A stretch of DNA of 64,000 nucleotides from Dermanyssus gallinae (taxonomy: Eukaryota > Arthropoda > Arachnida > Mesostigmata > Dermanyssidae), in the NCBI GenBank assembly GCA_003439945.1, contig QVRM01005491.1, positions 269,001 through 333,000 of the forward strand, written 5' to 3'. Positions 1-10,925 of this stretch are shown one piece after another. The position numbers and the translations under genes are program-made. How positions within the stretch are numbered: the first letter of the stretch is position 1; each line of letters opens with the position of its first letter. The notes under the pieces are model-generated. The model searched no databases. It saw only the letters and a list, made by a program, of their open reading frames with translations, and had not been told where the DNA came from.

Positions 1-269
1 TTCTCCTCGTTGTTGGTCTTTTCCAGGATCGACCAACCACCCGTCGCAACTCGACACCAATTCCTCCTCTCGAGAACAGACGGGCTCCCGGCGTTCTCGA
101 TTCACGTCGACTGTCGTCATCTTGGCCCCTGGCCTCGTTTGGTTTCGCCGCTGCGTCGGGCCACGGCTGTCTTTCGCCCTTCGCTTTTAGCCGCCAGGTC
201 CACGCCGACATCCGTATCAGCAAACGACATTCAACACTCGCCTTACCACGAAATCTTTCTTTGCCCATT

Positions 270-273
<4 letters not shown>

Positions 274-328
<55 letters not shown>
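274..328. repeat. (TA)n microsatellite
   Basis: Uninterrupted TA dinucleotide run of about 55 bp. Its translation as Tyr-Ile repeats explains the long open frames around it, which I do not consider genes. Confidence 0.97.
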
Positions 329-331
<3 letters not shown>

Positions 332-588
332 GTCACAGAGTTCGTAGCATTGCCTGTCTTAAATTTCAAACAGCTCATGCCGACTACAGAGCGCCGGAGA
401 GAGAGAGAGATAGAGATGTTCAGTTTAGAAGTAACAAAAATAAGTATCATGTGGATTGGTTTCGAATTGCGTTCGTAGACAGGTCTGTCGTGCAACTGTA
501 AGATGTCTGACCCGCCAGTGACAATGGAACAGAACTGCGAGTACCGTGCTGTGATTAAGCATTATCTTTTTAAAGGCTTAACTCCAAT

Positions 589-625
<37 letters not shown>

Positions 626-1404
626 TATTTATTGGTTTTATTATTCGCTTGACATGTATACCTAAATACACATGTCACTCTTGTATATATGTATATCGCG
701 GGGGGCTTTCAGCAGCAACATAAGCGGACCTGTTGAAATATATAGGGTTAACAGCCAAGTAAGATGGTACGGCAATGTACAACCAGAGAGCCAAACAAAT
801 ACGGAATAAAGCGTGCGTGAAAAGCAAAAAGTGGTTGTTCTGTCTGCGGATGCTCTTGCTGCTTTTATTGCCCCAACCGAGGCGAAAATTATTATCGTAG
901 CTACTGTGCTGTCTCATTATCGACGCGAAATACCATTGAAGATTGGTTTATGCGAGTGGTCGAACAATTGACCCGCTAAAGATTATACCGGTCGGTATAG
1001 AAAAAAATAGATATTACTGCACGTAGAATACACTTTTTACGTCGATAGGCCAGCCAGCCTTTTGTCGCCGCAGAACGATCGTGGTCTTGTCTGAATCTAT
1101 AGAGGCAGGGCTAAAACGCCAAGAAGTCAACTCTATTACCAACAACAACAACAAGTTGCATCCAGCCCGATGGTTAAAAACAATCGACATATCGTACTCA
1201 AAGGCAGTGGGAAATTGTTACGAATTAGGGCGAACACTTTATTCACAAGAGACGTATTTATTATTTAATTTTAAAGCTGCATGGAAATTGATTAACTAAC
1301 TACACTTGGGCTTGAACTTTTGTTTTCATTTTCTTACAGGTAAACTACACCGTGTACGAACTAAGAACATTTACAAACAGAATATATATCAATATTCAAA
1401 TGTT

Positions 1405-1410
<6 letters not shown>
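329..1410. other. No gene recognised; short (TA)n at about 591-628
   Basis: AT-rich sequence with a second TA run near 591-628. At 1320-1339 there is a good-looking splice acceptor (pyrimidine tract ending in TTACAG), but no convincing open exon with a donor follows it. I see no protein or RNA gene here. Confidence 0.6.

Positions 1411-1470
<60 letters not shown>
1411..1470. repeat. (TA)n microsatellite
   Basis: About 60 bp of pure TA dinucleotide. Confidence 0.97.
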
Positions 1471-1474
<4 letters not shown>

Positions 1475-1555
1475 TACATATTAATGAAGATTTTCAACAT
1501 GCTCTATTTTGTGCGGCGGTTATTTTTCCCTCGAAGACAAATTCTGCAAATCTTC

Positions 1556-1800
1556 TTACCATTGCCCAGAATTCATATCCTTAAAGAACGCCTCTACAAG
1601 GACTTGTTGAGTATCTCTCCTGCTGATTAGTATTCCTACCGTTCGGACGTTAATGACGCGCTTCTTGGGGGATCTGTCTAGAGAGGGCTTGCGTGCTACG
1701 TTGAGCGCCATAGGCACTTGGCTCTTGTGCAGGGTGCTCTCGGCGCATTTCTCTGACTCAGCTATGTTTAGAACTTGGCTAATGGCCGAATGTGTGGTGC
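1556..1800 (-). other. Unidentified open stretch, possibly retroelement remnant
   Basis: The minus strand is open for about 78 codons, ending in TAA at 1556-1558. It is rich in Lys, Arg and Ser and includes the segment KKRVINVRTVGILISRRDT. It looks more coding-like than its surroundings, and a gag-like ORF1 of an R1/I-type LINE is one possibility. I cannot assign a family. It lies near, but in the wrong order relative to, the RT fragment at 2.15-2.45 kb, so the two need not be one element. Confidence 0.25.
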
Positions 1801-1918
1801 GTCGGGCTCACAAATCGTGTTGATTTTCCGTCAGTTATTTCTTAGCTTATAATTTAGATTGGCAGGAGAGCATACTTATAGGACGATATGCCGAGGAGTC
1901 CCCTTACGGTTTATCACC

Positions 1919-2095
1919 GAGCAAGGTGGCTTAGCGGCAAAGCCATTGCCGTGCATTCGGGAGGTTATGAGTTCAAGACCTGGATCGGCCACTTTTAAAC
2001 TGGTTGTCATGCTTTTCAATTTAGACAAGGCAAATGCCCAAGTGGATATCATCGGCCGTGATCGGATAATAAATGGGAAGCACAGATGTTTCAAT
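1919..2095 (+). mobile_element. tRNA-derived SINE or tRNA pseudogene
   Basis: An internal Pol III promoter is visible. Box A is TGGCTTAGCGG at about 1928 and box B is AGTTCAAGACC at about 1970, spaced as in a tRNA, followed by an unrelated tail of about 100 bp. The sequence does not fold into a clean tRNA with paired acceptor ends, so a SINE or tRNA-derived repeat is more likely than a working tRNA gene. A short related head (GGTGGCTTAGGGGCAAAGCC) recurs near 48.59 kb. Confidence 0.55.
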
Positions 2096-2153
2096 AAATA
2101 AAAGAAAGTGCATTATCATCCAAGCCCCTCATTATCACTTATCACTACAAAGA

Positions 2154-2447
2154 TCACACGTCCCGCTTGCCCAAGTTCAGTAGAGTTTTCGGTATGAGGG
2201 TCACCCGTGTTGTGTTCCAAAGCTTAGGATAGTCTACGCTGGAGAGCATTTTATTAATCATGCGTTTAATGACCTTTATGTAGTTTTTTGGCGCGCCGCC
2301 TGCAGGGGGACCCCATCTGGGCCCAATGCTTTTCTTGGCCGTATGCGTTAGCCCTGCCTGCAGACGGGCTTTTTGCCAGAAGAGCGCAGTTAAATTCGGT
2401 CGGGCTACTTCTACTGGTAGGATGGGTTTTTCTCGACCTACTCGCAC
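2154..2447 (-). pseudogene. LINE reverse transcriptase fragment
   Basis: The minus-strand frame contains NYIKVIKRMINKMLSS followed by YPKLWNTTRVTLIPKT. This is the N-terminal palm/fingers region (motifs 0-1) of non-LTR retrotransposon RTs, in which a helix precedes a W..TRVTLIPK strand. Only about 98 codons remain, with no catalytic YXDD segment, so it is a truncated dead copy. The clade cannot be settled from this piece. Confidence 0.6.
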
Positions 2448-3760
2448 AATGAGTTACCAGTAGTGGTTTATTTTACTACCATTAATTGCCTCGTGCATAC
2501 TTGTCGCAAGCGGTGGCAGGACCTTTGCCTTTCAACGAGTTGGCTATTCCACCAGTACAATTTTTACAAGTAAAATAACCTGATTTGTATATATATATAT
2601 ATATAAAGATCTACTCGCCCGTGTAACAGCAGGCTTAGCTTGGGTTGAACCAGCAGCAGAAAAGAGTAGTAACCTTTATATAATGATTATGATACGTCGC
2701 TTGCCAAGGGTCGTTTGGTGGGGAGGAGCTGCAGGGTGCTGCAGGAAAGAAACCAGCAATGCGGTGTGGTCGTTTGGTGACAGGAACGACGAGGACGATG
2801 ACGGCGGTGGTGGAGTAGAAGATCCCGCCCGGGCGAAAGTTCACTTTTGATCTCAGCCACAGCTGTAGTAGCTCTAGCCAACCTACCGCCTGCGTGCCTG
2901 CCTGCGAGGGTCTAGCGACGTTTCGTTCGTTCGTTTGCTTGCTGGGCAGGCTTCAATCATTGTCAGCAGGAGTGGGGTGATGAAGGACTTGGACATCGTT
3001 GTTGTTCCTGTTGTTGTTGTCGTCGTAGTCATCAGCATTGGCACCGCTGCTGCTGCTCGACCACCTGCCAATAGCCAGAAGGAACAGACAGCCTGACGGA
3101 GACGTTCCGTTGCTCGATCGTCGGAAGGGTTGGCTCGAGTCGGGCGGTAGGAACATTGCAGAGCAGGCTAGCACCGACCGGCTAGAGGGACTTATCTTGA
3201 ATCTCGCGCTTGCGGGTTATGATGATGATGACGATGATGGTAGGGATACTACGGAGTAGCAGCGACTTCAGTGAGTGTGGCATCATCGGCAGCAGCGGTA
3301 GCAGCAGCAACACTGCCACTTTGATAGAACTTTGCTCCCTGCAGTTCGTCTGACTGCACTACCCCTTCATCTCCCTCAGCCCACCCCCCCCCCTCGCCTC
3401 CGTATCCGAAGTCCCCACACAGAGGCGCTCTTCGACGACTTCATTTGACGACCGCTATTCCTTGTCATCACTCAGCTCGCTGCTGTTACGCCTGTTGCTG
3501 CTGCTGTGCAGTGCCGGCGTCGATCTCATCCGCTATTGAGTTGACTGAGAGCTCCGTTTAACGTCTACAAACGCCTACGCCGCACACGCGAAAGATAAAC
3601 AGACCAAGGCAGAGATAAATTGAAAGAGATAGGGTGGTGGGAAGCGGGCGACATTATAACAATGGATTCAGGGGAATCCGGAAACAGTGCACCCTCAGTC
3701 GTCGATCGCGAGCCGACAAAAGCAAGGCAAGCATCGATGAAGATAAAACATCGCGTACAT
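2448..3760. other. No gene recognised; GC-rich, triplet-rich block at about 2.9-3.5 kb
   Basis: The stretch at 2880-3540 is richer in G+C and CpG than its surroundings and contains short imperfect GTT, GAT, CTG and GCA runs. The open frames there are low-complexity (Asp, Asn or Ser runs) and unlike any protein I recognise. It could be a promoter/5' UTR-type region or old repeat sequence. Confidence 0.4.
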
Positions 3761-3802
3761 GCATATATATACATATACATATATATATATATATATATAT
3801 TT
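3761..3802. repeat. (TA)n microsatellite
   Basis: TA run of about 40 bp with a few interruptions. Confidence 0.9.
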
Positions 3803-3814
3803 TTTATGGCTTGA

Positions 3815-4640
3815 GGGGCGCCACTTACAATACGGGGCGTGTTCTTGGCCCGCCAAGAGCGAGGCGATTCTCCTGGCGGGTTGGGGAGAATGCCCAGCCC
3901 TCTATATTTGCCTAGAAGACCAGAAGATCGCACTTGTTAACTACATGAGGTATCTTAGGGTTACCCTTATTAATTATTTTCGTAGTACTGAATACGTACG
4001 GCGGATGACAGGGCAATAAACAAAGGCTGCTAACGACTTTGCACGGCTCATGACCAACACCTACGGATCGCGGCAGTTAAGAAGACGTATCATTATGTCC
4101 GCGGCCGAGTGAGTTGCCCTGTGCGACCTGACTCATCTGCATACTCCAGTTCACCGCGAACAGGACCCGCTTGCGTCAGGCCCAGGGGGTCGGAACCCTC
4201 AGGGTAATCGCAGACGGTTATAGCAGCGACGGCTCTTATTCCCGCCGGACGATCCCGTATGATCTGAAGGACGCCGAGCGCTACCGCTTATGGGATAACC
4301 CCGATCTCAAGAAAGATGAGGAACGTCAGCGCACAATCAATTTCTGGCAGGAGGAGGGAGACGGTCTACAGCAGGGTGCTCAAGGCGCTAGCCTCCGCAC
4401 CCTGAACTCAAATACCAGAAACCGGATCAATCGACAGGGGGGGGGGTAAACTCGCATTCTACACCACCCAGATCATGACGATTTCCAGTCCTAACTGTTT
4501 AGGATCGGGAAGGCCCCCAGCAACACGTACGCCCACTACGGCGATGGACTCAAGGACACCCTGGAACACACAATGCTGGGGCGTCCAGCATGGGCGGAGC
4601 AACGCACACACTTATTGGAGCTTTTATGGAACATAGCAGC
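3815..4640 (+). pseudogene. R1/I-type LINE C-terminal remnant
   Basis: Several plus-strand frames, broken by frameshifts and stops, read like the C-terminal part of an R1-like LINE polyprotein. First comes the RT thumb region (VNYMRYLRVTL ... FARLMTNTYGSRQLRRRIIMSAAE) at about 3930-4110. Next is a linker of about 90 codons (4171-4449). Last is a segment resembling the terminal zinc-knuckle region (YGDGLKDTLEHTMLGRPAW) at about 4530-4600. The expected Cys pair before GV/GL..DTLEHT is not intact. The upstream endonuclease and catalytic RT core are absent. Confidence 0.55.
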
Positions 4641-4769
4641 TTCTAACCTACGTGGCGTCATCAACAAAATTACGGTGTTATAATAAGAATATTCAGAATG
4701 TAATAGTAATGTTTAATCGTTATCGTTTTCATATAATTAATAAAATGTATACTAGCTGCGCTTTAGTTT

Positions 4770-4942
4770 GCCGATCCCGGCGGCGTGGTGCATTCGCCTG
4801 CGCCTCGCGACCAGAGGAGACACATAGGTGCGCGGGTTCGAGCCCTCCGTTGCACATTTGTATTTATAGGGTCCGTCTATGAAGCAACACGAAAAGCACT
4901 CCCGTGGACGTTAAATCCTGGCTGAGGGCCAGCCTGAAAAAG
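4770..4942 (+). mobile_element. tRNA-derived SINE (family A), plus copy
   Basis: This is one of seven copies of a SINE of about 180 bp in the window. It has a tRNA-like head with box A (GGCGTGGTG...) and box B (GGGTTCGAGCCC), then a conserved body (GTCCGTCTATGAAGCAA, GTGGACGTTAAATC) and a 3' end with the GGCTGAGGG(T/C)CAGCC hairpin. This copy is diverged from the others. Confidence 0.85.
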
Positions 4943-5054
4943 TTACACTGTTAGTTCAGCCAGACAAATTAATTCAGACAGCTTTAAATCAATACCTCCG
5001 CATGTTCTTTTGTTATCGATAACGGTCTGATAGGAAAGTGCTTTCAATATATAG

Positions 5055-6003
5055 AGAGTCATTCGTATCAAAATATACTTCTTTCGAAGTTTGATAGAAC
5101 TCGGCAAGAAAATAATTTGTCTTAATGGAGGGTGGACGCGGAAACGTTATTCTGCCTTATTTTCTTCTACATACTTGTACAAAATCTACGTTTGCGGGAG
5201 AACCGAGATTGCGAAAGAAAATTTTGCATAATCTGAATGACATCCAACGCAAGCTAGCAAAAGGCGAATAGATGGAATAAAGAAAGTTATAAAAGTCGAT
5301 TTATTGCTATAACTTACGTTGAAGCTTTCACGTGCAAAATCGTAAAATTTTGCCATTTTGCTCACAAAACGAACTGACTCCGACGATAGCAAATTTAGCC
5401 CGTCATTTTCGTACCAAAGTGATGATGCTGCGTTACGGAGTTGCTGAGTAACTAAGCTTTTTCGACAGCCATATCGAAAGCAAAGGCATGCATACTTCCT
5501 AGCATCTTGACCTGCTTTAGCACAGAAACCACTTGCGCACGTTCCGAAACACACCAGCATTTGTTTATAATAAAAAGTGCTCAAAGTTCCGTCCGCCTAC
5601 CACTAAGCACGCTCTGTAGCGATTGCACAGGCTCTCATGCACTCGTGTAAATATGTTAGGCATTGCCCTAACGGCGCCAGCAGCGTTGAATATACGGTCG
5701 ACCAGATCCTCACGCGATTCAACAGGGGTTTCTTAGATAACACTCTTTAGGTAGCCCCACAAAAAAAAAGTCGAGGCTTGTTAAATCGGGGGATCGAGGC
5801 GGCCAAGCTATAGACCCGCCTCGGCCAATCTACTGATTCTCGAATGTATCGTTTAGGTAATCTCGAACCGTAGCAGAGTTGTGTGGCGGCATTCTCAGAC
5901 AAACGCTTTCCAGGACGCGTTCCAACAACTGGGGTAACGTGTTGGATCAAAAACGCACGATAAGCAGCTGCATCTAATCTGACGGGAAGAAACACACCAG
6001 CAT
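5055..6003 (-). pseudogene. DDE (mariner/IS630-type) transposon, inverted left arm
   Basis: The minus strand reads the C-terminal half of a mariner-like transposase (PVRLDAAAYRAFLIQHVTP ... AATQLCYGSRLPKRYIRESV ... PRFNKPRLFFCGAT, with frame changes) followed by about 600 bp of 3' noncoding sequence. The whole arm is an inverted copy of 6443-7440. The transposase N-terminus and first catalytic Asp block are missing, so this arm alone is inactive. Confidence 0.75.
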
Positions 6004-6025
6004 ATGTTTACGCTGAGCAGCTTTT

Positions 6026-6131
6026 GCGCGGGCTTCGATTCGCAGTTCGCGCGGGCTTGATTCGAAGTTATTCGCAGTTCGCACGAGTTTCTATTGGAAG
6101 TTCGCGCAGGCTTTGATTCGAAGTTATTCGA
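6026..6131. repeat. Short imperfect tandem repeat at palindrome centre
   Basis: Degenerate tandem units containing GTTCGCGCGGGCTT and GATTCGAAGTTATTCG repeat about four times between the two transposon arms. This is a plausible recombination or slippage product at the centre of the inverted duplication. Confidence 0.7.
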
Positions 6132-7440
6132 AGGACACTGGCCGATGAAGGACTACGCTCATACCGGTACCAGCGATTTCAAACTCTGCGACCCAGTGAC
6201 TTTCAGCTACGTACTGAATACTGTCGACAGTTAATGGAGAAGAAAGTGGAAATACTGGACAGGTTCCCTGCACTTGTTCTGTTTACGGATGAGGCTTCGT
6301 TTAGCCAAGATGGTGTGTTTAATGCACGCAACACTCATTGGTGGGCCTACGAACCCCGAATATTACTCGCGGGCATAACCGCCAGGATCGCTTCTCGATG
6401 GATGTCTAGGCGGGCATGGTGAACGACTACCTTATATGTTCCCACATACTTCCCGCAAGATTAGATGCAGCTGCCTATCGCCCGTTTTTGATTCATACGT
6501 TACCCCAGTTGTTGGAAAGCGTTTCGAAAAGCGTTTGTCTGAGAATGCCGCCACACAACTCTGCTACGGTTCGAGAATACCTAAACGAGATATTCGAGAA
6601 TCAGTGGATCGGCCGAGGCGGGTCTATAGCTTGGCCACCTCAATCCCCCGATTTAACAAGCTTCGACTTTTTTTGTGGGGCTACCTAAAGAGTGTTGTCT
6701 ACGAAACCCCGTTGAATCGCGTCTGGTCGACCGTATATTCAACGCTACTGACGCCGTTAGGGCAATGCCTAACATATTCACACGAGTGCAAGAGAGCCTT
6801 TGCAATCGCTACAGAACGTGTTTAGTGGTAGGCGGACGGAACTTTGAGCACTTCTTATAATAAACAAATGCTGGTATGTTTCTGAACGTGCGCAAGTGGT
6901 TTCTGTGCTAAAGCAGGTCAAGATGCTAGGAAGTAGACTTGCCTTTGCTTTCGATATGGCTGTCGAAAAAGCTTAGTTACTCAGCAACTCCGTAACGCAG
7001 CACCGTCACTCTGGTACGAAAATGCGAGATCTTTTTTTATTATTTGTTCGTCTTTTGAGCGTAATTACAAGATTTTACGATTTTGCACGTGAAAGCTTCA
7101 ACGTAAGTTATAACAACAAATCGACTTTTTACGACTTTCTTTATTCCACCTATTCGCCTTTTGCTAGCTGGCGTTAGATGGCATTCATATTATGCAGAAA
7201 ACGCACTTTTTCGCCAAACACACTAGTATGATCGGTTGCTTCATGCGTTGACTGGTTCTCCCGCAAACGTAGATTTTGTACAACAATGTAGAATAAAATA
7301 AGGCAGAATATTGACTTTTATCAATTTCATCCTCACTCCAACACAAAACGTTTCCGCATCCTCTCTCCATAGGGAAAAATTATTTTCTTGCCGAGTTCTA
7401 TCAAACCTCGAAAGAAGTACATTTAGATACGAATAACTCT
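6125..7440 (+). pseudogene. DDE (mariner/IS630-type) transposase remnant, right arm
   Basis: The plus strand carries more of the transposase. An open stretch from about 6125 runs through LFTDEASFSQDGVFNARNTHWW (first catalytic Asp in TDEA). It is then shifted through a region where the second Asp block (normally DGAPPH...) reads CLRMPPHNSATVREYLNE and has lost the Asp. Finally it reaches SPDLTSFDFF..GYLKSVVYETP with the third acidic position and a C-terminal GGRNFEHFL end near 6850. The HTH region is absent. From 6443 to 7440 the sequence is the reverse complement of 5055-6003. Non-autonomous and dead. Confidence 0.8.
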
Positions 7441-7441
7441 G

Positions 7442-7610
<169 letters not shown>

Positions 7611-8226
7611 TATAAGTCGCGGCTACTACAAACCTTTCATTTGCAAATAAATCTTAGTAACTTATATTAGTAAGTAAATTGGATTTATTAAGTCATTCCA
7701 TGATGCCCTACGAGGATTGTGCATTTTGTGCCTACATTTTATGACACGTTTCCTCAGTCATTTAATTTTGCGTACGTCGGTCCTTCTCTTCTACCTCCCT
7801 TGACATACCTGAGGCGTCCGACCTATAGAAAGCACAGCTGTCCACTTCTGATCTTCTTGATATTCAATAAGTCAGTTTCACTATTCTACATCCAAGAGAT
7901 ATTTTGTTTGCATTAGTATCCGTTGAGGCAAACCTTAGCAGGCTTTATCATGCAGGCAGGAAGCGTAGTATGGTCGTAGCATTTCAACCCTCTCCTCCCT
8001 CCACTTGTAGACCACCATCGGAAATTGAACTCTCTTTCATTTCGGTCATGCGTCTTCTGGCCAGGTGTCTAAGAATGCTTTTGTGGAGCTGCCAATATCC
8101 ACGGATATGCCCACTGGCGGAACGATGCACGAGTTCGAGAGTGTAGTTCACTAATTATTCAGCCTTCTGTATTATCTGCACATTATCGTCCCTGTATTCG
8201 TTTGCGTATGTTTCATGTCTCCACAG
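7611..8226. other. No gene recognised
   Basis: Unique-looking sequence with only short open frames. I see no domain, repeat or RNA gene. It would be the upstream intron if the exon proposed at 8227-8342 is real. Confidence 0.5.
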
Positions 8227-8342
8227 TTTCATTTAGATACGCCAAATACCAGCGAGTTTTTTTCGAGGCCCGCGAAGTAAAGGTTAAACCATCCGGGGGG
8301 GTAACACTGAACTGCGGACTAAAGATCTCCTCTACAGAGCAG
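8227..8342 (+). CDS. Candidate internal exon, Ig-domain-like
   Basis: This 116-bp open segment is bounded by a good acceptor (GTCTCCACAG) and a good donor (CAG/GTGAGC). In the single open frame it reads FFEAREVKVKPSGGVTL followed by NCGLKISSTEQ. That matches the pattern of an immunoglobulin domain entering strand B (V-x-V-x-P-G-G-x-V-x-L-x-C). It begins with two bases finishing a split codon and ends on a codon boundary. I could not find a convincing partner exon with the matching Trp or second Cys nearby, so this is an inference from splice signals plus a short motif. A chance open stretch is the alternative. Confidence 0.33.
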
Positions 8343-8743
8343 GTGAGCCTCCGATTACAAAGCATAGAATATACCATCGTTTATGGCGGAGTGGCTTTTG
8401 GTGACTTTGAATGCGTATGCTACGTTATTTTGACACAATATTTGTTAACCCAAAGAGGGACGCCGTTACCTTACCTAAATACCTTAATTAAATCGTTGAC
8501 AATGAGACGAAACGTGCATTTCGATATTGAATAGTCTCCCAGTACTAGAGCTAGCTTAGACATAAACTTGCAGACAATTATAGCGGCGACTAAACTCACT
8601 AGTTTTTCGGAATTCATGCAATCGTATTTAATTCATGTTAATCGATGTGTAACTTTCAACACTCCTCTAGCATGCACGTACACAAGCAATCGGAGCAGAA
8701 GAACGATTCTTTATTCATTTTGACGGTAAACGATTGGAGCTCT

Positions 8744-8764
8744 TGTGTGTGTGTGTGTGTGTGT
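8744..8764. repeat. (GT)n microsatellite
   Basis: About 10 GT units. Confidence 0.95.
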
Positions 8765-10140
8765 GGCAGTATTTCAAATTCTGAGCGATGCAGATGCTGG
8801 CTAGCATTGGTCGAATTTCGACTTCCCAACGGGAAAGATGGGCAGAAGACGGACGTCCAGGTGCTGTACGAACCTAGTCGAAACGCGGCCGATCGCTGCG
8901 TGTTGTGCGACTGCAGCGTTTCGTTTGGCGTAGGACTCATTTGTTGGAGTAGGCTGCTAGAAGATACTTTTGCCTGTACATAGTACATACGACGAGTACA
9001 TACATCTGTCTAGCTAGCTTGCTAACCTGCTACGACATAGATCTGTCCAGGACGTCAGGCTGTGGCGGGCCATGACCGGCGTTCCCCCCCTCTTATCTCT
9101 CTCCCTCCCTCTCTCTCTCTCTCTATATATATACCTATCTCGCGCTCTCGCAATGTGTTTCCTTGGATCTGTAGATCTGCTTCCTCTCTCTGGTTGGTCG
9201 TCGTCATGATGGCAGCCGATCAATTCTTGAACGTACATACGTGGTCCATCATCCATCTACATATATATATATATATATATATATAGACGACCGGCTGGAT
9301 CGTATCTGTTTGAGGGCGCAGTGCGTGGAGCGCAAAAGTTGAAGACTGCCTCGGCACTCCCATATGACTTCGACGACGACGAAGGCGGGCGTGCCAACCG
9401 GCCGACCGGTACGGTAGCCTGGCCAGTTGCTCCCGAAGCCCCCCACTGTGCCGCTGGTACGCGTTGTCTGGGTCCGAACCCGGGTCGCGACTCGCGACGA
9501 ACGCCGAACGCCACCACCACCGCGGCCACGGCCACACCAGCGTCAGAACCGCACTGAACCAAGTTGATGGCCAAAAGCTCGATGTTTGGTGTCGTCGATG
9601 CCGAAACGGCCGAGCGAGCGACCGACCAACCAACCAACCGATCGACACCCGTTCGCCGAAACGAGGGTCGGCAGAGGTTAAGTTTTCGTTGTCGATGTCT
9701 TCGGAGGTTCAGGCTTGTAGGCGACGTAGACACCATCATCGCGCATAGGACCTTGAACGTTGCTTGTGCTGCTGCTGTTGTTGTTTTTGTTGTTGCTGTT
9801 GTTCTTATTGTTGTTGTTTTTGTGGTTGGTGTTGTTGCTTTTGTTGTTGTTGTAAACAAAGTTGCTACCACCTAAGTACATTCTGTACGTGAATAGCTAC
9901 CGTAGAAATGATGATGACCGACGCTGACTGAAGAACGATGATACGGTGAACGATGATACAAGAACAGAAGTCACCGGCCAAACAGCTATTTGTTCATTGC
10001 TCGCACGCTCGATCAATGTTTGATATTGCGGTCAAACGACTCGTCGTTACACCTTTAGGTAAGTTTATGCATTGTAGGATCAACCAGCTGACTATCGTCG
10101 CCAAAGGCTAAAGTGTCCTCTGCGCGCCAGATAATCTCTC
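8765..10140. other. No gene recognised; GC-rich block with (CT)n, (TA)n and (TTG)n tracts
   Basis: Contains CT-rich and short TA runs (about 9105-9132 and 9260-9285), a CpG-rich stretch at 9340-9700 and an imperfect (TTG)n block at 9768-9855. The long open frames here are products of these low-complexity tracts. At 10059 a TAG/GTAAGT donor-like site occurs without a supportable exon. Confidence 0.5.
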
Positions 10141-10159
10141 TCTCCTCGTTGAGTGTCTA

Positions 10160-10337
10160 TAAAGTTTTCGGGCTGACCCTCAGCCAAGATTTAACGTCCA
10201 CGGAACTGTTTTTCACATTGCCTCATAGACGGACCCCCATAAATACAAATGTGCAACGGTGGGGTTCGAACCCGCGCACCTATGTGTCTCCTCCGGTTGC
10301 GAGGCGGAGACTCAATCCACCACGCCACCGGGCTCGA
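10160..10337 (-). mobile_element. tRNA-derived SINE (family A) with intact target-site duplication
   Basis: A full-length 178-bp copy on the minus strand. From its 5' end it has GAGCCCGGTGGCGTGGTGG (box A), GGTTCGAACCC (box B), the conserved body and the 3' end GGCTGAGGGTCAGCC..AAAACTTTA. It is flanked by perfect 15-bp direct repeats CTCGTTGAGTGTCTA at 10145-10159 and 10338-10352. These are the hallmark of LINE-machinery-mediated retrotransposition and define the element ends exactly. Confidence 0.95.
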
Positions 10338-10369
10338 CTCGTTGAGTGTCTAAGTCGACCAAGTCGACT

Positions 10370-10524
10370 TATATATATATATATATATATATCAACTGAA
10401 GTTAACAAGCCTTCGTATAATACCACAGCAGAAAAAATGTTACGCATGGCGTTTTACGTTGCACGACGCACGCCGATTAAAGACTGGGAGATTGATTCTT
10501 TGACCTCTGTCGAGACTATTGATC

Positions 10525-10560
<36 letters not shown>

Positions 10561-10579
10561 CCGACCAACCAGTTAATAC

Positions 10580-10637
<58 letters not shown>

Positions 10638-10648
10638 TAAATATATAC

Positions 10649-10683
<35 letters not shown>
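10370..10683. repeat. Cluster of (TA)n microsatellites
   Basis: Four TA runs (about 10370-10392, 10528-10558, 10583-10636 and 10650-10683). The segment just after the first and the last run is duplicated: both read AAGTTAACAA.C.TTCGTATAATACC, at about 10397 and 10688. Confidence 0.9.
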
Positions 10684-10690
<7 letters not shown>

Positions 10691-10925
10691 AAGTTAACAA
10701 ACGTTCGTATAATACCGCAAAACTATAGGTTTTATGTTTGCTATAGGCTAAACAGCTAAGTAAAGTTTTCCACATGTAAAAAGCAGGCAGTAGCTGACAG
10801 CGGTAGCGGCTACGCGGTAGCAACAATGAGAACTTTTCTTAGTGCTATTCTTGATGTAGTGGTTGTTGTTGCAGTCGCTGGTTGTTGTTGTTGCTGTTGT
10901 TGTTTTGTTTCTCTTGTTGTTACTT

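Noticed and set aside
10..501. 163-codon open frame
   Set aside because: It depends on a (TA)n run, with no recognisable motif and no conserved-looking sequence on either side of the run.
1922..1992. Functional tRNA gene
   Set aside because: Boxes A and B are present but the acceptor stem and other arms do not pair properly; called SINE or tRNA pseudogene.
9257..9871. 204-codon minus-strand ORF
   Set aside because: Composed of Thr/Lys triplet-repeat translation, GC-rich low-complexity sequence and a TA run; the opposite strand is equally open.
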